A stretch of DNA of 31,197 nucleotides from Lachnospiraceae bacterium UBA3282 (GCA_002361735.1 DETS01000118.1:1-31197); one strand, 5' to 3'. Positions 6,593-15,451 are shown, counted from the stretch's first letter. The notes: generated from the sequence alone by a model not told the origin. Numbers and translations: made by a program.

Positions 6593-8908
6593 ATGGCGAC
6601 AGAAGAAAAGACTGAGCTTGTCATTGACGACGGCAGAATCGAAACAATTGAAGAATTTCAGACTCCGGGCCAGCTCTATGAGGAGCTTATTCTTCGCGTG
6701 CGCAAATATCACCCCTCAACGGATATCAGCCTGATCAGAAAGGCCTACTCCGTCGCCTCTGAAGCCCATCAGGGTCAGGTGCGAAAATCCGGAGAACCTT
6801 ACATTATACATCCGCTGTATGTTTCCATTATCCTTGCGGACCTGGAACTGGATAAAGAGACCATCGCTGCCGGTCTTTTGCACGATGTGGTGGAAGACAC
6901 TATCATGACGGACGAGGAGATTGCGGAGCAGTTCGGTGAGGATGTCGCACTCCTTGTGGACGGAGTGACCAAGCTTGATAAACTGAATTTTCACGGAGAA
7001 CATGCGAATCAGGATAAAGATGCGGAAAAATTGGAGCGGCAGGCGGAGAACCTGCGTAAGATGTTCCTTGCCATGGCGAAGGATATCCGTGTTATTTTGA
7101 TCAAGCTGGCTGACCGGCTGCACAATATGCGGACGTTACAGCATATGCGCCCTGAAAAACAGCAGGAAATCGCGAGGGAGACGCTGGACATTTATTCTCC
7201 CATTGCCCAACGGTTGGGCATTTCTAAAATAAAGGTGGAACTAGATGATTTGTCATTAAAATATTTGGAACCCGAAGCTTACTATGATCTGGTGGATAAG
7301 ATCGCCATCAGAAAGAGCGAGCGGGAACGTTATATTCAGACCATTGTGGACGAGGTGAGCGTTCATATCAAAAATGCGGGCATCAGAGCCCAGATTGACG
7401 GCCGTATCAAGCATTTTTTCAGCATTTACAAGAAGATGAAAAATCAGAACAAGTCAATCGATCAGATCTATGATCTGTTTGCGGTGCGCATCATTGTGGA
7501 TACGGTACAGGACTGTTATGCGGCGCTGGGTGTGATCCATGAGATGTATAAGCCAATCCCCGGCCGTTTCAAGGATTATATCGCCATGCCGAAGGCAAAT
7601 ATGTATCAGTCGCTCCATACGACGCTGATCGGCGCGAGCGGTCAGCCGTTCGAGATTCAGATCCGCACCTATGAGATGCACAAGGCTGCGGAGTACGGTA
7701 TCGCCGCACACTGGAAATACAAGGAAGCCTCCGACGGAAAGAAAGTGGAGACGCAGGAGGAGGAAAAACTCGTTTGGCTGCGTCAGATATTGGAATGGCA
7801 GCAGGATCTTTCGGATAACAAAGAGTTTTTGAATCTCTTAAAGGATGACTTAAACCTCTTTTCCGACAACGTATACTGTTTTACGCCGACGGGGGATGTC
7901 AAGAGTCTGCCCGCGGGTTCCACGCCCATCGATTTTGCCTACAGCGTGCACAGCGCGGTGGGAAATAAGATGATCGGCGCACGCGTAAACGGCAAGCTTG
8001 TCAACATTGATTATGAAATCAGAAACGGCGATCGCGTGGAAATCATGACCTCCCAGAATTCCAAAGGACCCAGCCGCGACTGGCTCAATGTGGTCAAGAG
8101 CACGCAGGCGAAAAATAAGATCAATCAGTGGTTTAAGCATGAACTGAAAGAAGAAAATATTGTCAAGGGCAAAGAACTGATCTTATCTTACTGCAAGGCA
8201 AAGACCATCAATATGCAGGAAGTGATCATCCCCAAATATCAGGAAGCCATTATGAGAAAGTACGGCTTTCAGGATTGGGAATCGGTTCTGGCGGCGGTGG
8301 GACACGGCGCTCTTAAGGAGGGTCAGGTCATAAACCGTATGCTGGAGATGTACGATAGCGACCATAAGAAAGAAATGACCGATGCGGAGGTCATGGCGGA
8401 GGTGGAAAACTCCGTTCAGGCAAACCGCGGCAGGCTGCAAAAGAGCTCAAGCGGTATTGTGGTGAAGGGCATTCACGATGTGGCGGTACGTTTCTCCAAG
8501 TGCTGCAGCCCTGTGCCGGGAGATGAAATCGTAGGCTTTGTCACGCGGGGCAGAGGCATTTCCATCCACAGGACGGACTGCATGAACATCCTGAATCTGC
8601 CGGAAATCGACAGAAACCGCTTGATTGATGCGGAATGGCAGCAGGAGCAGGTGGCGGAAAGCGGCGGCAAGTATCTGGTGGAGATCAGCATCTACGCCAA
8701 CAACAGAAACGGGCTATTGGCTGATGTATCCAGAGCACTCACGGAGAAAAATATTGATATCCTGGCGTTAAATACCAGAGTGAGCAAGCAGGGAACGGCA
8801 ACGATCATGGTTAATTTCGAGATCAGCGGCAGGGAAGAACTGCAGCGTATCATGGATAAGCTGAGGACAATCGAGAGTATTTTGGAAATTGAGAGAACGA
8901 CCGGCTAA
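6593..8908 (+). CDS. relA: Bifunctional (p)ppGpp synthetase/hydrolase (RelA/SpoT family)
   Basis: 771 residues, the normal size for a long RSH enzyme of Firmicutes. It makes (p)ppGpp from GDP/GTP and ATP on idle ribosomes and hydrolyses it otherwise. Domains in order: HD hydrolase with His73, His97-Asp98 and Glu101-Asp102 intact (IIHP, LLHDVVEDT) and KLADRLHNMRT at about 171-181; synthetase with RIKHFFSIYKKM and RFKDYIAMPK (325-334), whose RxKD form is typical of bifunctional enzymes, and FEIQIRT at 353-359; TGS (about 426-486); zinc-finger region with KCCSPVPGDEIVGF; and a C-terminal ACT domain (VEISIYANNRNGLLADVS). All catalytic residues are present, so both activities are expected. A structured repeat follows the stop, then an MBL hydrolase, a common neighbour in this lineage. 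Confidence 0.96.
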   Translation: MATEEKTELVIDDGRIETIEEFQTPGQLYEELILRVRKYHPSTDISLIRKAYSVASEAHQGQVRKSGEPYIIHPLYVSIILADLELDKETIAAGLLHDVVEDTIMTDEEIAEQFGEDVALLVDGVTKLDKLNFHGEHANQDKDAEKLERQAENLRKMFLAMAKDIRVILIKLADRLHNMRTLQHMRPEKQQEIARETLDIYSPIAQRLGISKIKVELDDLSLKYLEPEAYYDLVDKIAIRKSERERYIQTIVDEVSVHIKNAGIRAQIDGRIKHFFSIYKKMKNQNKSIDQIYDLFAVRIIVDTVQDCYAALGVIHEMYKPIPGRFKDYIAMPKANMYQSLHTTLIGASGQPFEIQIRTYEMHKAAEYGIAAHWKYKEASDGKKVETQEEEKLVWLRQILEWQQDLSDNKEFLNLLKDDLNLFSDNVYCFTPTGDVKSLPAGSTPIDFAYSVHSAVGNKMIGARVNGKLVNIDYEIRNGDRVEIMTSQNSKGPSRDWLNVVKSTQAKNKINQWFKHELKEENIVKGKELILSYCKAKTINMQEVIIPKYQEAIMRKYGFQDWESVLAAVGHGALKEGQVINRMLEMYDSDHKKEMTDAEVMAEVENSVQANRGRLQKSSSGIVVKGIHDVAVRFSKCCSPVPGDEIVGFVTRGRGISIHRTDCMNILNLPEIDRNRLIDAEWQQEQVAESGGKYLVEISIYANNRNGLLADVSRALTEKNIDILALNTRVSKQGTATIMVNFEISGREELQRIMDKLRTIESILEIERTTG

Positions 8909-8910
8909 CA

Positions 8911-9024
8911 GTACGAGAAGTATTTCTAAAGACGTTCCGCCATAGGACGAAAACGCAAAATCAGCAAAGCTGACTTGGAAGTACTAAGTCTCGTACGGGA
9001 GAATGCTTAGAAAGAATCATTTTC
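8911..9024 (+). repeat. Dispersed structured element, copy B (after relA)
   Basis: Same order of helices as copy A: GTACGAGA (8911-8918)/TCTCGTAC (8989-8996), AGTATTTC (8919-8926)/GGAAGTACT (8977-8985, one wobble), CGTT (8933-8936)/AACG (8952-8955), and a trailing hairpin GAGAATG (8999-9005)/CATTTTC (9018-9024). The block CTAAAGACGTTCCGCCATAG is identical to copy A. Compared with copy A it has about 20 extra bases carrying a small hairpin TCAGC-AAA-GCTGA (8961-8973). Both sides of the outer helix changed together relative to copy A, which supports RNA structure. Confidence 0.8.
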
Positions 9025-9057
9025 TGCACTATGAAGTCATGAAGAGGGGTATATAAA

Positions 9058-9690
9058 ATGTCTAATTTAAAAATAGGCAGGCTGATGTTGGGCATCTGCC
9101 AGACGAATTGCTATTTTGTATATCAAGAGGGCACAAAGGACGTGATTTTCTTTGACCCGGCAGATAAAGGCGATTACATTTACGAAACCTTGCAGGAGAA
9201 GGGTTTTCAGGTAAAGGGTATCCTGCTGACGCACGCGCACTTTGACCATATCTGGGGTTCAAACCGCCTGCGGGAGCTTTCCGCTGCGCCTCTCTACGCT
9301 TACGAGGCGGAAAAGGCGCTCTGTGAGGATGCGGTGACGAATGTCTCCGACCAGGTGGGCAGGCCCTACACGGTGATTCCCGACCGCTACTTAAAAGACG
9401 GGGAGGAGATCACAATTGCGGATATGACCTGTAAGCTGATTGCGACGCCCGGACATACGGTGGGGAGCTGCTGTTATTATTTTGAGGAAGACGGGATTCT
9501 GATTGCGGGCGATACGCTCTTTGAGGAGTCGGTGGGCAGGACGGACCTTGCCACGGGCAGCATGAGCGCACTGACCAGATCGGTCAAAGAAAAGCTCTTT
9601 ACTCTGCCTGACGAAACGAAGGTGTATCCCGGGCACGGGGGAAGTACCACGATCGGTCATGAGAAGGCTTATAATCCTTTCATACAGTGA
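9058..9690 (+). CDS. MBL-fold metallo-hydrolase (glyoxalase II-like)
   Basis: 210 residues with every metal-site motif of the family: THAHFDH (His59, His61, Asp63, His64), GHT (His133), AGDTLF (Asp152) and PGHG (His193). It is expected to bind two metal ions in the cytoplasm and hydrolyse a thioester or related ester; short single-domain members like this one are often annotated as hydroxyacylglutathione hydrolase-like, although Clostridia generally lack glutathione, so the true substrate is unknown. The ATG at 9058 is preceded by AGAGGGG. It lies downstream of relA with the structured repeat between them, and a weak hairpin terminator follows. Confidence 0.9.
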   Translation: MSNLKIGRLMLGICQTNCYFVYQEGTKDVIFFDPADKGDYIYETLQEKGFQVKGILLTHAHFDHIWGSNRLRELSAAPLYAYEAEKALCEDAVTNVSDQVGRPYTVIPDRYLKDGEEITIADMTCKLIATPGHTVGSCCYYFEEDGILIAGDTLFEESVGRTDLATGSMSALTRSVKEKLFTLPDETKVYPGHGGSTTIGHEKAYNPFIQ

Positions 9691-9704
9691 AGATAAAAAG
9701 AGGG

Positions 9705-9739
9705 TTTCCCGTTATATCAAATGACGGGAAATTCGTTTT
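9705..9739 (+). terminator. Possible terminator after the MBL hydrolase
   Basis: TTTCCCGT (9705-9712)/ACGGGAAA (9724-9731), 11-base loop, followed by TTCGTTTT. The stem is short and the T-run interrupted. Confidence 0.45.
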
Positions 9740-9766
9740 GTATCTGTGAAAGGGGAACGGCTAAAA

Positions 9767-10540
9767 ATGAAAGCGCAGACAATATCAAAAACAGATTATC
9801 AGGTGTTGAACAGGGATGCGATCAAGTATATCGCGATGTTCACCATGTTGTTAAATCACATCGCGCATGTGCTTTTGACGCGAGGAACGCCGCTTTATCT
9901 CGTTTTTGAGGAGATCGGTTATTTTACGGCCCCGGTGATGTGCTTTTTTCTGGTGGAGGGGTACCAATATACCCGTTCCAAGGTAAAGTACGGCGGCAGG
10001 CTGTTTTTCTTTGCCGTTTTGTCACAGCTGCCCTATCGGCTCGCTTTTCATTACAGCAATCTGAATATGTTTTTTACCCTCTTTTGCTGCTTTTTGATTC
10101 TGGTGGTATTGGAGCGAGTGGACAGTGATCTGCTGCAAAGCGTGCTCTGTATTCTTTTGATTTGTATCACGGCGTTTAGCGATTGGGCATTGGCTGCGCC
10201 GATCCTGACGTTTCTTTTGGCAAAGAATTGGGGAGAAAAGGGCAGAATGTGGGCAAGCTATGTGGGGATTGCCGTGCTGTTTGCCGTGTTGAACTTGGAA
10301 AGCAGCATGATGCAAGACCGCATGAATGGGCAGGAAGTCATCCTGACCGTGCGTGCGGTGTGCGATACGGTCTGCTCAGGAATCGCGGTTTTAACAGCAG
10401 GCGCGGCAGTGTTGGTCTTCTATAACGGAGAGCGGGCGAAGAAGGGAAAGAATTTTTCGAAATGGTTTTTCTATTTCTTTTATCCCGTACATCTGCTGAT
10501 TTTGTATCTGATCAAGACAGGTTTACATAACGCCAATTAA
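9767..10540 (+). CDS. TraX-like polytopic membrane protein
   Basis: 257 residues from the ATG at 9767, chosen over an in-frame GTG at 9746 because AAAGGGG at 9749-9754 lies 12 bases before it. The start of the mature region, NRDAIKYIAMFTMLLNHIAH, and APVMCFFLVEGYQYTRS match the TraX family, related to membrane acyltransferases; the F-plasmid member acetylates pilin. About seven to eight hydrophobic segments span the protein, including SQLPYRLAF near segment three. Chromosomal copies are common in Clostridia and do not by themselves indicate a conjugative element; none of the usual transfer genes is nearby. The substrate is unknown. The 110 bases that follow up to 10650 hold no clear promoter or hairpin. 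Confidence 0.8.
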   Translation: MKAQTISKTDYQVLNRDAIKYIAMFTMLLNHIAHVLLTRGTPLYLVFEEIGYFTAPVMCFFLVEGYQYTRSKVKYGGRLFFFAVLSQLPYRLAFHYSNLNMFFTLFCCFLILVVLERVDSDLLQSVLCILLICITAFSDWALAAPILTFLLAKNWGEKGRMWASYVGIAVLFAVLNLESSMMQDRMNGQEVILTVRAVCDTVCSGIAVLTAGAAVLVFYNGERAKKGKNFSKWFFYFFYPVHLLILYLIKTGLHNAN

Positions 10541-10650
10541 GTCAATGGGCGAAAGATAGCGACAGAAGATGACTACAGCACGGTGCGACGGTTTTAATGC
10601 AGTGACATAGATTTTTAGCAGGCAGCGGAAAGAAAGGGTGACTGATACGC

Positions 10651-11961
10651 ATGGAAAACAACAAACGTGCGGGCATGAATCAGCAGATACGTGAAATCGC
10701 CGGGCAGATCATGGGACTTGCCCACGACGGACTGTTGATGAATCTGCGTTTTTTGGACGTTGCCCTCTCCAAACTTTCCGTGGAGTGCAGGGAGGGGACG
10801 GGTGCGCATCTGTTTGACGGTGCCTGCCTTTATTACGATCCGGCTCTTCTGGTCAGGCAGTACAAAGAAGCCCGCGGCTGCGGGGCGAGGCTCCTTTTGC
10901 ACACGCTTTTGCACTGTGTTTTTTCCCACGGCTTCGGCGCCAAACAGACGGAAAGGCAGTACTGGGATCTTGCCACGGACATTGCCGTGGAGAGTGTGAT
11001 TTTGGAGCTTTCCCTGCACCTTGCGGCGATGCCGGGGGACGACGAGTTAAGAAACCGCTTGGAAATCCTGAAAAAGCAGGCAGGAGGGTTGACGGCGGAG
11101 AAGCTTTATCGGCATTTCCGCATCGAGGAGCCGTCTGAAAAGGCAAAGAAGGATTGGTACAGGCTCTGCCATTATGACGAGCATATTTATTGGGACAGGC
11201 GCGAGGAACTGGTGCCTTCCGCCGAACAGTGGAAAAAACTCAGCGAGCGTATCCGCGCTGACTTAAAAAGCTTCAGCAAAGATAGAAACAATGCTGAGAG
11301 CATGGAAGAAAATCTCAGGGAGACGCTGCGGGAACGCTATGACTATACGGATTTTCTCAAACGTTTTATGGTCATGGGAGAGTCGATCCGCGTAAGCGAT
11401 GATGAATTTGACTATATTTATTATACGTATGGGCTTTCCAATTACGGAAATATGCCGTTAGTGGAGCCTTTGGAATATAAGGATGAAAAACGGATCCGCG
11501 ACTTTGTGATCGCGCTTGACACTTCCGCTTCCTGCCGAGGGGAGATCGTACAGACCTTTCTGCAAAAGACCTACAATATTATGCGGCAGCGGGAAAGTTT
11601 TTTCACCAAGATCAATGTTCATATCTTACAGTGTGACAGCGAAGTCAGGCAAGATACGAAGATCACGGGACAGGAAGATTTTGACGCGTTTTTGGAACAG
11701 GGGAAACTGACGGGCTTTGGTTCCACGGACTTTCGTCCGGTTTTTGACTATGTCGAGAAACTGCGGGACGAGGGAGAGTTTACGGATCTCAAAGGACTGA
11801 TTTATTTTACGGACGGCTATGGCGTCTATCCCGAATATATGCCGGATTACGATGTCGCATTTGTGTTTGTGCGGGAAGATGACAATGCGCCCAAGGTGCC
11901 GCCGTGGGCGATCCGTTTGATTTTGGAGGAAGATGAGATTGAGAAAAAAGCAGCTTTTTGA
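10651..11961 (+). CDS. Metallopeptidase-like plus VWA domain protein (DUF2201-like)
   Basis: 436 residues, ATG with AAAGGGTGA upstream. The N-terminal half matches the metallopeptidase-like domain found with DUF2201 VWA proteins: LLLHTLLHCVFSH (81-93), then WDLATDIAVES, the place of the third ligand in this group. The classical HExxH is HTLLH here (His84, His88), so the catalytic Glu is replaced by Thr and peptidase activity is doubtful. The C-terminal VWA-like domain starts FVIALDTSAS with a full DxSxS metal site (Asp290, Ser292, Ser294), followed by GFGSTDFRPVF and YFTDGYG. VWA proteins of this type work with MoxR AAA+ ATPases, and one is encoded immediately downstream (77-base gap). Likely cytoplasmic; client unknown. 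Confidence 0.85.
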   Translation: MENNKRAGMNQQIREIAGQIMGLAHDGLLMNLRFLDVALSKLSVECREGTGAHLFDGACLYYDPALLVRQYKEARGCGARLLLHTLLHCVFSHGFGAKQTERQYWDLATDIAVESVILELSLHLAAMPGDDELRNRLEILKKQAGGLTAEKLYRHFRIEEPSEKAKKDWYRLCHYDEHIYWDRREELVPSAEQWKKLSERIRADLKSFSKDRNNAESMEENLRETLRERYDYTDFLKRFMVMGESIRVSDDEFDYIYYTYGLSNYGNMPLVEPLEYKDEKRIRDFVIALDTSASCRGEIVQTFLQKTYNIMRQRESFFTKINVHILQCDSEVRQDTKITGQEDFDAFLEQGKLTGFGSTDFRPVFDYVEKLRDEGEFTDLKGLIYFTDGYGVYPEYMPDYDVAFVFVREDDNAPKVPPWAIRLILEEDEIEKKAAF

Positions 11962-12038
11962 AATGAAATCATGAGGATATGTGAAAAAAACGGAAAAAGA
12001 AAACTTCGATTTGACAGAAATAAGGAGCGTTATGGGAT

Positions 12039-13556
12039 ATGAATATTAAGGAAGCAAAAAACTACATCAAGGATTCCGTACGAATTTATCTCAAGAAGGA
12101 CGAGGAGGGCGAGTACCGCATTCCCATCGTCAGACAGCGGCCCATTTTTCTGTTGGGGGCGCCGGGCATCGGTAAGACGGCAATCATGGAGCAGATTGCG
12201 CAGGAATTGGGGATCGCGCTGGTGTCCTATTCTATGACGCATCACACCAGACAGTCGGCGCTGGGTCTGCCTTTTATCGTAAAAAAGAGTTACGGCGGCA
12301 GAGAATATGAGGTTTCAGAGTATACGATGAGCGAGATCATCGCTTCCATTTATGACATTATGGAGGAAAGCGGCATCAGAGAGGGCATCCTGTTTCTGGA
12401 CGAGATCAACTGCGTTTCGGAGACGCTTGCGCCCTCCATGCTGCAATTCTTGCAGTATAAGGTTTTCGGCAGACACAGAGTGCCCGACGGCTGGGTCATC
12501 GTCACGGCGGGGAATCCGCCGGAGTACAATAAGTCCGTGCGGGAGTTTGATATTGTGACCATGGACCGCTTAAAGATTCTTTCGGTGGAGGCGGATTATC
12601 CGATTTGGAAGGAGTATGCCATCGGGCGGGGACTGCACGCCGCTATTCTCAATTATCTGGATTTGAAAAAGGATGACTTCTACCAGGTTGAGACGACCGT
12701 AAAGGGCAGGCGTTACATTACGGCAAGAGGCTGGGAGGATCTTTCGGAGATGCTTAGGCTCTACGAGGAGGAAGGCATCGCCGTGGAGGAGTCGCTGGTG
12801 GGTCAGTATCTGCGGGATGAGCGGGTGGTGAAAGAGTTTTGCGCCTATTACGACCTTTATCAAAAATATAAGAACGATTACCGGGCGGAGGAGATCCTTG
12901 GCGGGACCGTGAGCGAGCAGGCAAAGGATAAAGCGCGCAAGGCGGACTTTGACGAGCGTCTTTCCCTGATGGGAATGCTGATTGACAGGATCAGGCAGGA
13001 AATACGGGATAATATTCAGGAGAGCGATACCTTAAGCGAAGTGATGGGACCTTTACGGGCGCTCAAGAGGAAGGCGGCGGAAAATAACAGCGCGGATGAG
13101 CTGTTTGCACTTTTGGGACAGCAGCGGGAGGGCAGGCAAAAGGCAATGGATTCCCTGCAAAAGGCAGGTGCGCTTTCGGCGCGGGATAAGAAAAAGAGCA
13201 GGGCGGTAGTGCGTTTCCTTTCCACCTGTGAGAAGACGCTGCGGACGACGGATCAAAAGGACGCGGGGGAGGCGTTCTCCCGATTGGAAAGCTTGTTTCA
13301 GGCGGAGGTGGCGGCCTACAGGCAGAAGACGGAGACCGTGCAAAAGATGCTTCATTTCCTCTTTCAGTTTGTGGAGGATACCTTTGGCGCAGGAAATGAG
13401 ATGCTGCTTTTGATGACGGAGTGTACCGTGCAGGAAGATTGCGCGAAATTTATCAGTCTGTACGGCAGCGAGGATTACAGGCGGCACAATGAAGAACTGA
13501 TGCTGACGGAGCGCGGCGACGAGCTGCTCACAAAAATCGAAGCATTAGAGCTGTAA
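12039..13556 (+). CDS. MoxR-type AAA+ ATPase
   Basis: 505 residues with AAGGAG upstream of the ATG. Walker A is GAPGIGKT (40-47), Walker B GILFLDEIN (Asp121-Glu122), sensor 1 is in VTAGNPPEYN, and the sequence after Walker A (MTHHTRQSALGLPFI) is typical of MoxR proteins that partner with DUF2201/VWA proteins. The last ~230 residues are a long, charged helical extension (RALKRKAAEN, DKKKSRAVVRFL) absent from minimal MoxR proteins; it may bind the partner or client. MoxR ATPases act as chaperones that remodel or activate protein complexes with a VWA partner, here the preceding gene. The next gene (LRR protein) starts 44 bases after the stop. The family call is firm; the client is unknown. Confidence 0.9.
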   Translation: MNIKEAKNYIKDSVRIYLKKDEEGEYRIPIVRQRPIFLLGAPGIGKTAIMEQIAQELGIALVSYSMTHHTRQSALGLPFIVKKSYGGREYEVSEYTMSEIIASIYDIMEESGIREGILFLDEINCVSETLAPSMLQFLQYKVFGRHRVPDGWVIVTAGNPPEYNKSVREFDIVTMDRLKILSVEADYPIWKEYAIGRGLHAAILNYLDLKKDDFYQVETTVKGRRYITARGWEDLSEMLRLYEEEGIAVEESLVGQYLRDERVVKEFCAYYDLYQKYKNDYRAEEILGGTVSEQAKDKARKADFDERLSLMGMLIDRIRQEIRDNIQESDTLSEVMGPLRALKRKAAENNSADELFALLGQQREGRQKAMDSLQKAGALSARDKKKSRAVVRFLSTCEKTLRTTDQKDAGEAFSRLESLFQAEVAAYRQKTETVQKMLHFLFQFVEDTFGAGNEMLLLMTECTVQEDCAKFISLYGSEDYRRHNEELMLTERGDELLTKIEALEL

Positions 13557-13600
13557 GATGCGTTTCGCAATTACCGACTAATGATTGAGAAGGAAAGGAT

Positions 13601-14524
13601 ATGGAAAGGAAACTAAGAACGGGAGAATGGAATACGGCGCAGGGCTGCCTTACTTATGCTGTGAATGAGGAGCGTGTGGAAATCACGGGCAGCAGAGGGC
13701 GGGATACGGTCTTTACCATTCCTGCGCAGATAGAAGGGTATCCCGTGACCGGTATCGGGAAAAAGGCGTTTCTTGGAAATAAGGCGGTAAAGGAGATTGC
13801 GCTGCCGGGTACGATCAGGCAGATCGACGATTGGGCGTTTGCCTGCTGTGCGAAGCTTACGAAAATTATTCTGCCTTACCGCAAAATGGAATTGGGGCAG
13901 GGGATTTTCCGGGATTGTTTTTCGCTGGCACAGATTATGGACGGTGAGGCGGAGGGACAGGGCAAGAAAATGACAGATGTGTCATATCTTATGGCGGCTG
14001 CGGTGCGCGCTCTGGATGCCTTTTATCTGTTTGATCTGGAAACGGCGGGAAACGAGGAATGGTTTGCAAGGTGGGATGTCAGGCTACGTGCCGTGATGGA
14101 GACGCCTGACGCGGAGGGATTCTCCAAAATGCTGCTCTGCGGTGAGGAAGATTACGGCAGCCGGGAAAACAATCTGGATCACTATATGGGGCAGCAGCGG
14201 CGGAAAAAGGTGAGACTTGCCATGTGCAGGCTGATGCACGACACCCTGCTTTTGCCAAAGGACAGAGAAATGCTAACGGCTTATCTCCTTTCTCACAGAA
14301 AGGGTCAGGAGACCGAGGAGACCTGGCAGGTGGTGCTCGAGGAGTACGGGGATGATATTTCTTATTACCGATTTTTGACTGAAATCGGCGCGGTGGATAA
14401 AGAAAACTTTCAGGCGATGCTTGCGGATCTGGGGGAGGGACATACGGAGATGAAGGCATATCTGATGGAATATTACGACAGTCTGCGCGCGGGGGAGGAT
14501 CCCTTCGCGGCATTTATTTTGTAA
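13601..14524 (+). CDS. BspA-type leucine-rich-repeat protein with helical C-terminal region
   Basis: 307 residues, ATG with AAGGAAAGG upstream. Residues ~35-110 contain repeats of the BspA/LRR_5 type (FTIPAQIEGYPVTGIGKKAF, then VKEIALPGTIRQIDDWAF, then LTKIILPYRKM). The remaining two thirds are helical (LMAAAVRALDAFYLFDLETA, RLMHDTLLLPKDREMLTAYL) and not recognised, perhaps helical-repeat in nature. There is no signal peptide, unlike surface BspA proteins, so it is probably cytoplasmic. Its place directly after the VWA and MoxR genes suggests a client-recognition or scaffold role in that module; this is inference. Confidence 0.75.
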   Translation: MERKLRTGEWNTAQGCLTYAVNEERVEITGSRGRDTVFTIPAQIEGYPVTGIGKKAFLGNKAVKEIALPGTIRQIDDWAFACCAKLTKIILPYRKMELGQGIFRDCFSLAQIMDGEAEGQGKKMTDVSYLMAAAVRALDAFYLFDLETAGNEEWFARWDVRLRAVMETPDAEGFSKMLLCGEEDYGSRENNLDHYMGQQRRKKVRLAMCRLMHDTLLLPKDREMLTAYLLSHRKGQETEETWQVVLEEYGDDISYYRFLTEIGAVDKENFQAMLADLGEGHTEMKAYLMEYYDSLRAGEDPFAAFIL

Positions 14525-14563
14525 AAACCGCACTGCCTGCGGCGGGTGTGTGGATTTTGGGTA

Positions 14564-14592
14564 TTGCACATTGAAAAAGAATGTGGTATCAT
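14564..14592 (+). promoter_or_regulatory. Probable extended -10 promoter for secG
   Basis: TTGCAC (14564-14569), 17-bp spacer ending TGG, TATCAT (14587-14592, 5/6 match). The TGn extended -10 compensates for the weak -35. Predicted leader of about 45 bases. Confidence 0.5.
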
Positions 14593-14643
14593 GTGGTTTG
14601 TTTGGAATTTTGTGAACGTATAGGTAGGAGGAAACAGGATATT

Positions 14644-14883
14644 ATGGGAGCATTACGAATTGTGTTGACAGTCGTTTACATTTTAATCTGTATCGCATTG
14701 GTGATACTGGTACTGATGCAGGAGGGAAAGGCAGCCGGGCTTGGCGCGATCAGCGGCGCGGCGGAAACCTACTGGGGCAAGAATAAGGGACGTTCCATGG
14801 AAGGAAAGCTCGTCAAGATCACGACGGGGCTTGCGGTAGGATTCATGCTGCTGGCAGTCGTTTTAAACTTGAACCTGTTCTAG
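14644..14883 (+). CDS. secG: Preprotein translocase subunit SecG
   Basis: 79 residues from the ATG at 14644, which has TAGGAGGAAA upstream; the in-frame ATG at 14581 lies inside the promoter region. SecG is the small accessory subunit of the SecYEG channel. Two membrane segments are visible (about 4-24 and 55-76), separated by the conserved cytoplasmic loop: LMQEGKAAGLGAISGAAETY and KGRSMEGKL. It heads the secG-smpB-ssrA block. The exoribonuclease gene rnr, which often lies between secG and smpB in Firmicutes, is absent here. Confidence 0.95.
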   Translation: MGALRIVLTVVYILICIALVILVLMQEGKAAGLGAISGAAETYWGKNKGRSMEGKLVKITTGLAVGFMLLAVVLNLNLF

Positions 14884-14894
14884 GATTCGAAAGA

Positions 14895-14929
14895 AAAGGC
14901 ACTCTTGCAAAGGTAAGAGTGCTTTCTTT
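14895..14929 (+). terminator. secG-smpB intergenic hairpin, possible terminator/attenuator
   Basis: GCACTCTT (14899-14906)/AAGAGTGC (14915-14922) with an A/T extension, followed by TTTCTTT. The end of the T-run abuts the smpB ribosome site (GGAGGT, 14932-14937), so the hairpin may limit readthrough into smpB. Confidence 0.6.
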
Positions 14930-14941
14930 ATGGAGGTAACC

Positions 14942-15406
14942 ATGGCAAAAGAGCCCATGAAGCTGGTGGCTAACAATAAAAAGGCTTACCACGATTATTT
15001 TATAGAGGAAAAGTATGAGGCGGGTCTTGCGCTCCACGGCACGGAAGTAAAGTCTCTGCGCCTTGGAAAATGCAGTATCAAAGAGGCTTTTGTGCGCATC
15101 GACAACGGGGAAGCCTTTATCTATGGCATGAATGTAAGTCCCTACGAAAAGGGGAATATTTTCAACAAAGATCCTCTGCGTCCCCGAAAACTCCTTCTGC
15201 ATAAGCAGGAGATCAGGAAGCTGGCGGGCGATATGTCGGCGGCGGGTTACACTGTCGTCCCCCTGCAGGTCTATTTTAAGGATGGCAGGGCAAAGATTGA
15301 GATCGGTCTCGCAAAGGGTAAAAAACTCTACGATAAACGGCAGGATATCGCGAAAAAGGATCTCCGCAGAGAGCATGAGCGCGAATTTAAGATCAAGAAT
15401 CTGTAG
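14942..15406 (+). CDS. smpB: SsrA-binding protein SmpB
   Basis: 154 residues from the ATG at 14942, with GGAGGT five bases before it; the in-frame ATG at 14930 overlaps that ribosome site and is rejected. SmpB binds the tRNA-like end of tmRNA and carries it into the A site of stalled ribosomes. Signatures visible: NNKKAYHDYFIEEKYEAGLA, HGTEVKSLRLGKCSIKEAFV, the beta-barrel core, and the basic C-terminal tail GLAKGKKLYDKRQDIAKKD, which mimics the anticodon arm in the mRNA channel. Its partner RNA starts 45 bases after the stop. Confidence 0.97.
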   Translation: MAKEPMKLVANNKKAYHDYFIEEKYEAGLALHGTEVKSLRLGKCSIKEAFVRIDNGEAFIYGMNVSPYEKGNIFNKDPLRPRKLLLHKQEIRKLAGDMSAAGYTVVPLQVYFKDGRAKIEIGLAKGKKLYDKRQDIAKKDLRREHEREFKIKNL

Positions 15407-15411
15407 AAAGA

Positions 15412-15440
15412 TTGCATGGGTCATGCACCTGTGTTATATT
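15412..15440 (+). promoter_or_regulatory. Probable ssrA promoter
   Basis: TTGCAT (15412-15417), 17-bp spacer, TATATT (15435-15440), with an alternative TATAAA at 15440-15445. The -10 lies about 12 bases before the mature tmRNA 5' end, so little or no leader needs RNase P trimming. Confidence 0.55.
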
Positions 15441-15451
15441 ATAAATAGTAA

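Noticed and set aside
9767..10540. TraX-like gene as a sign of a conjugative element
   Set aside because: No relaxase, coupling protein, integrase or attachment repeats are nearby; chromosomal TraX-like genes are common in Clostridia.
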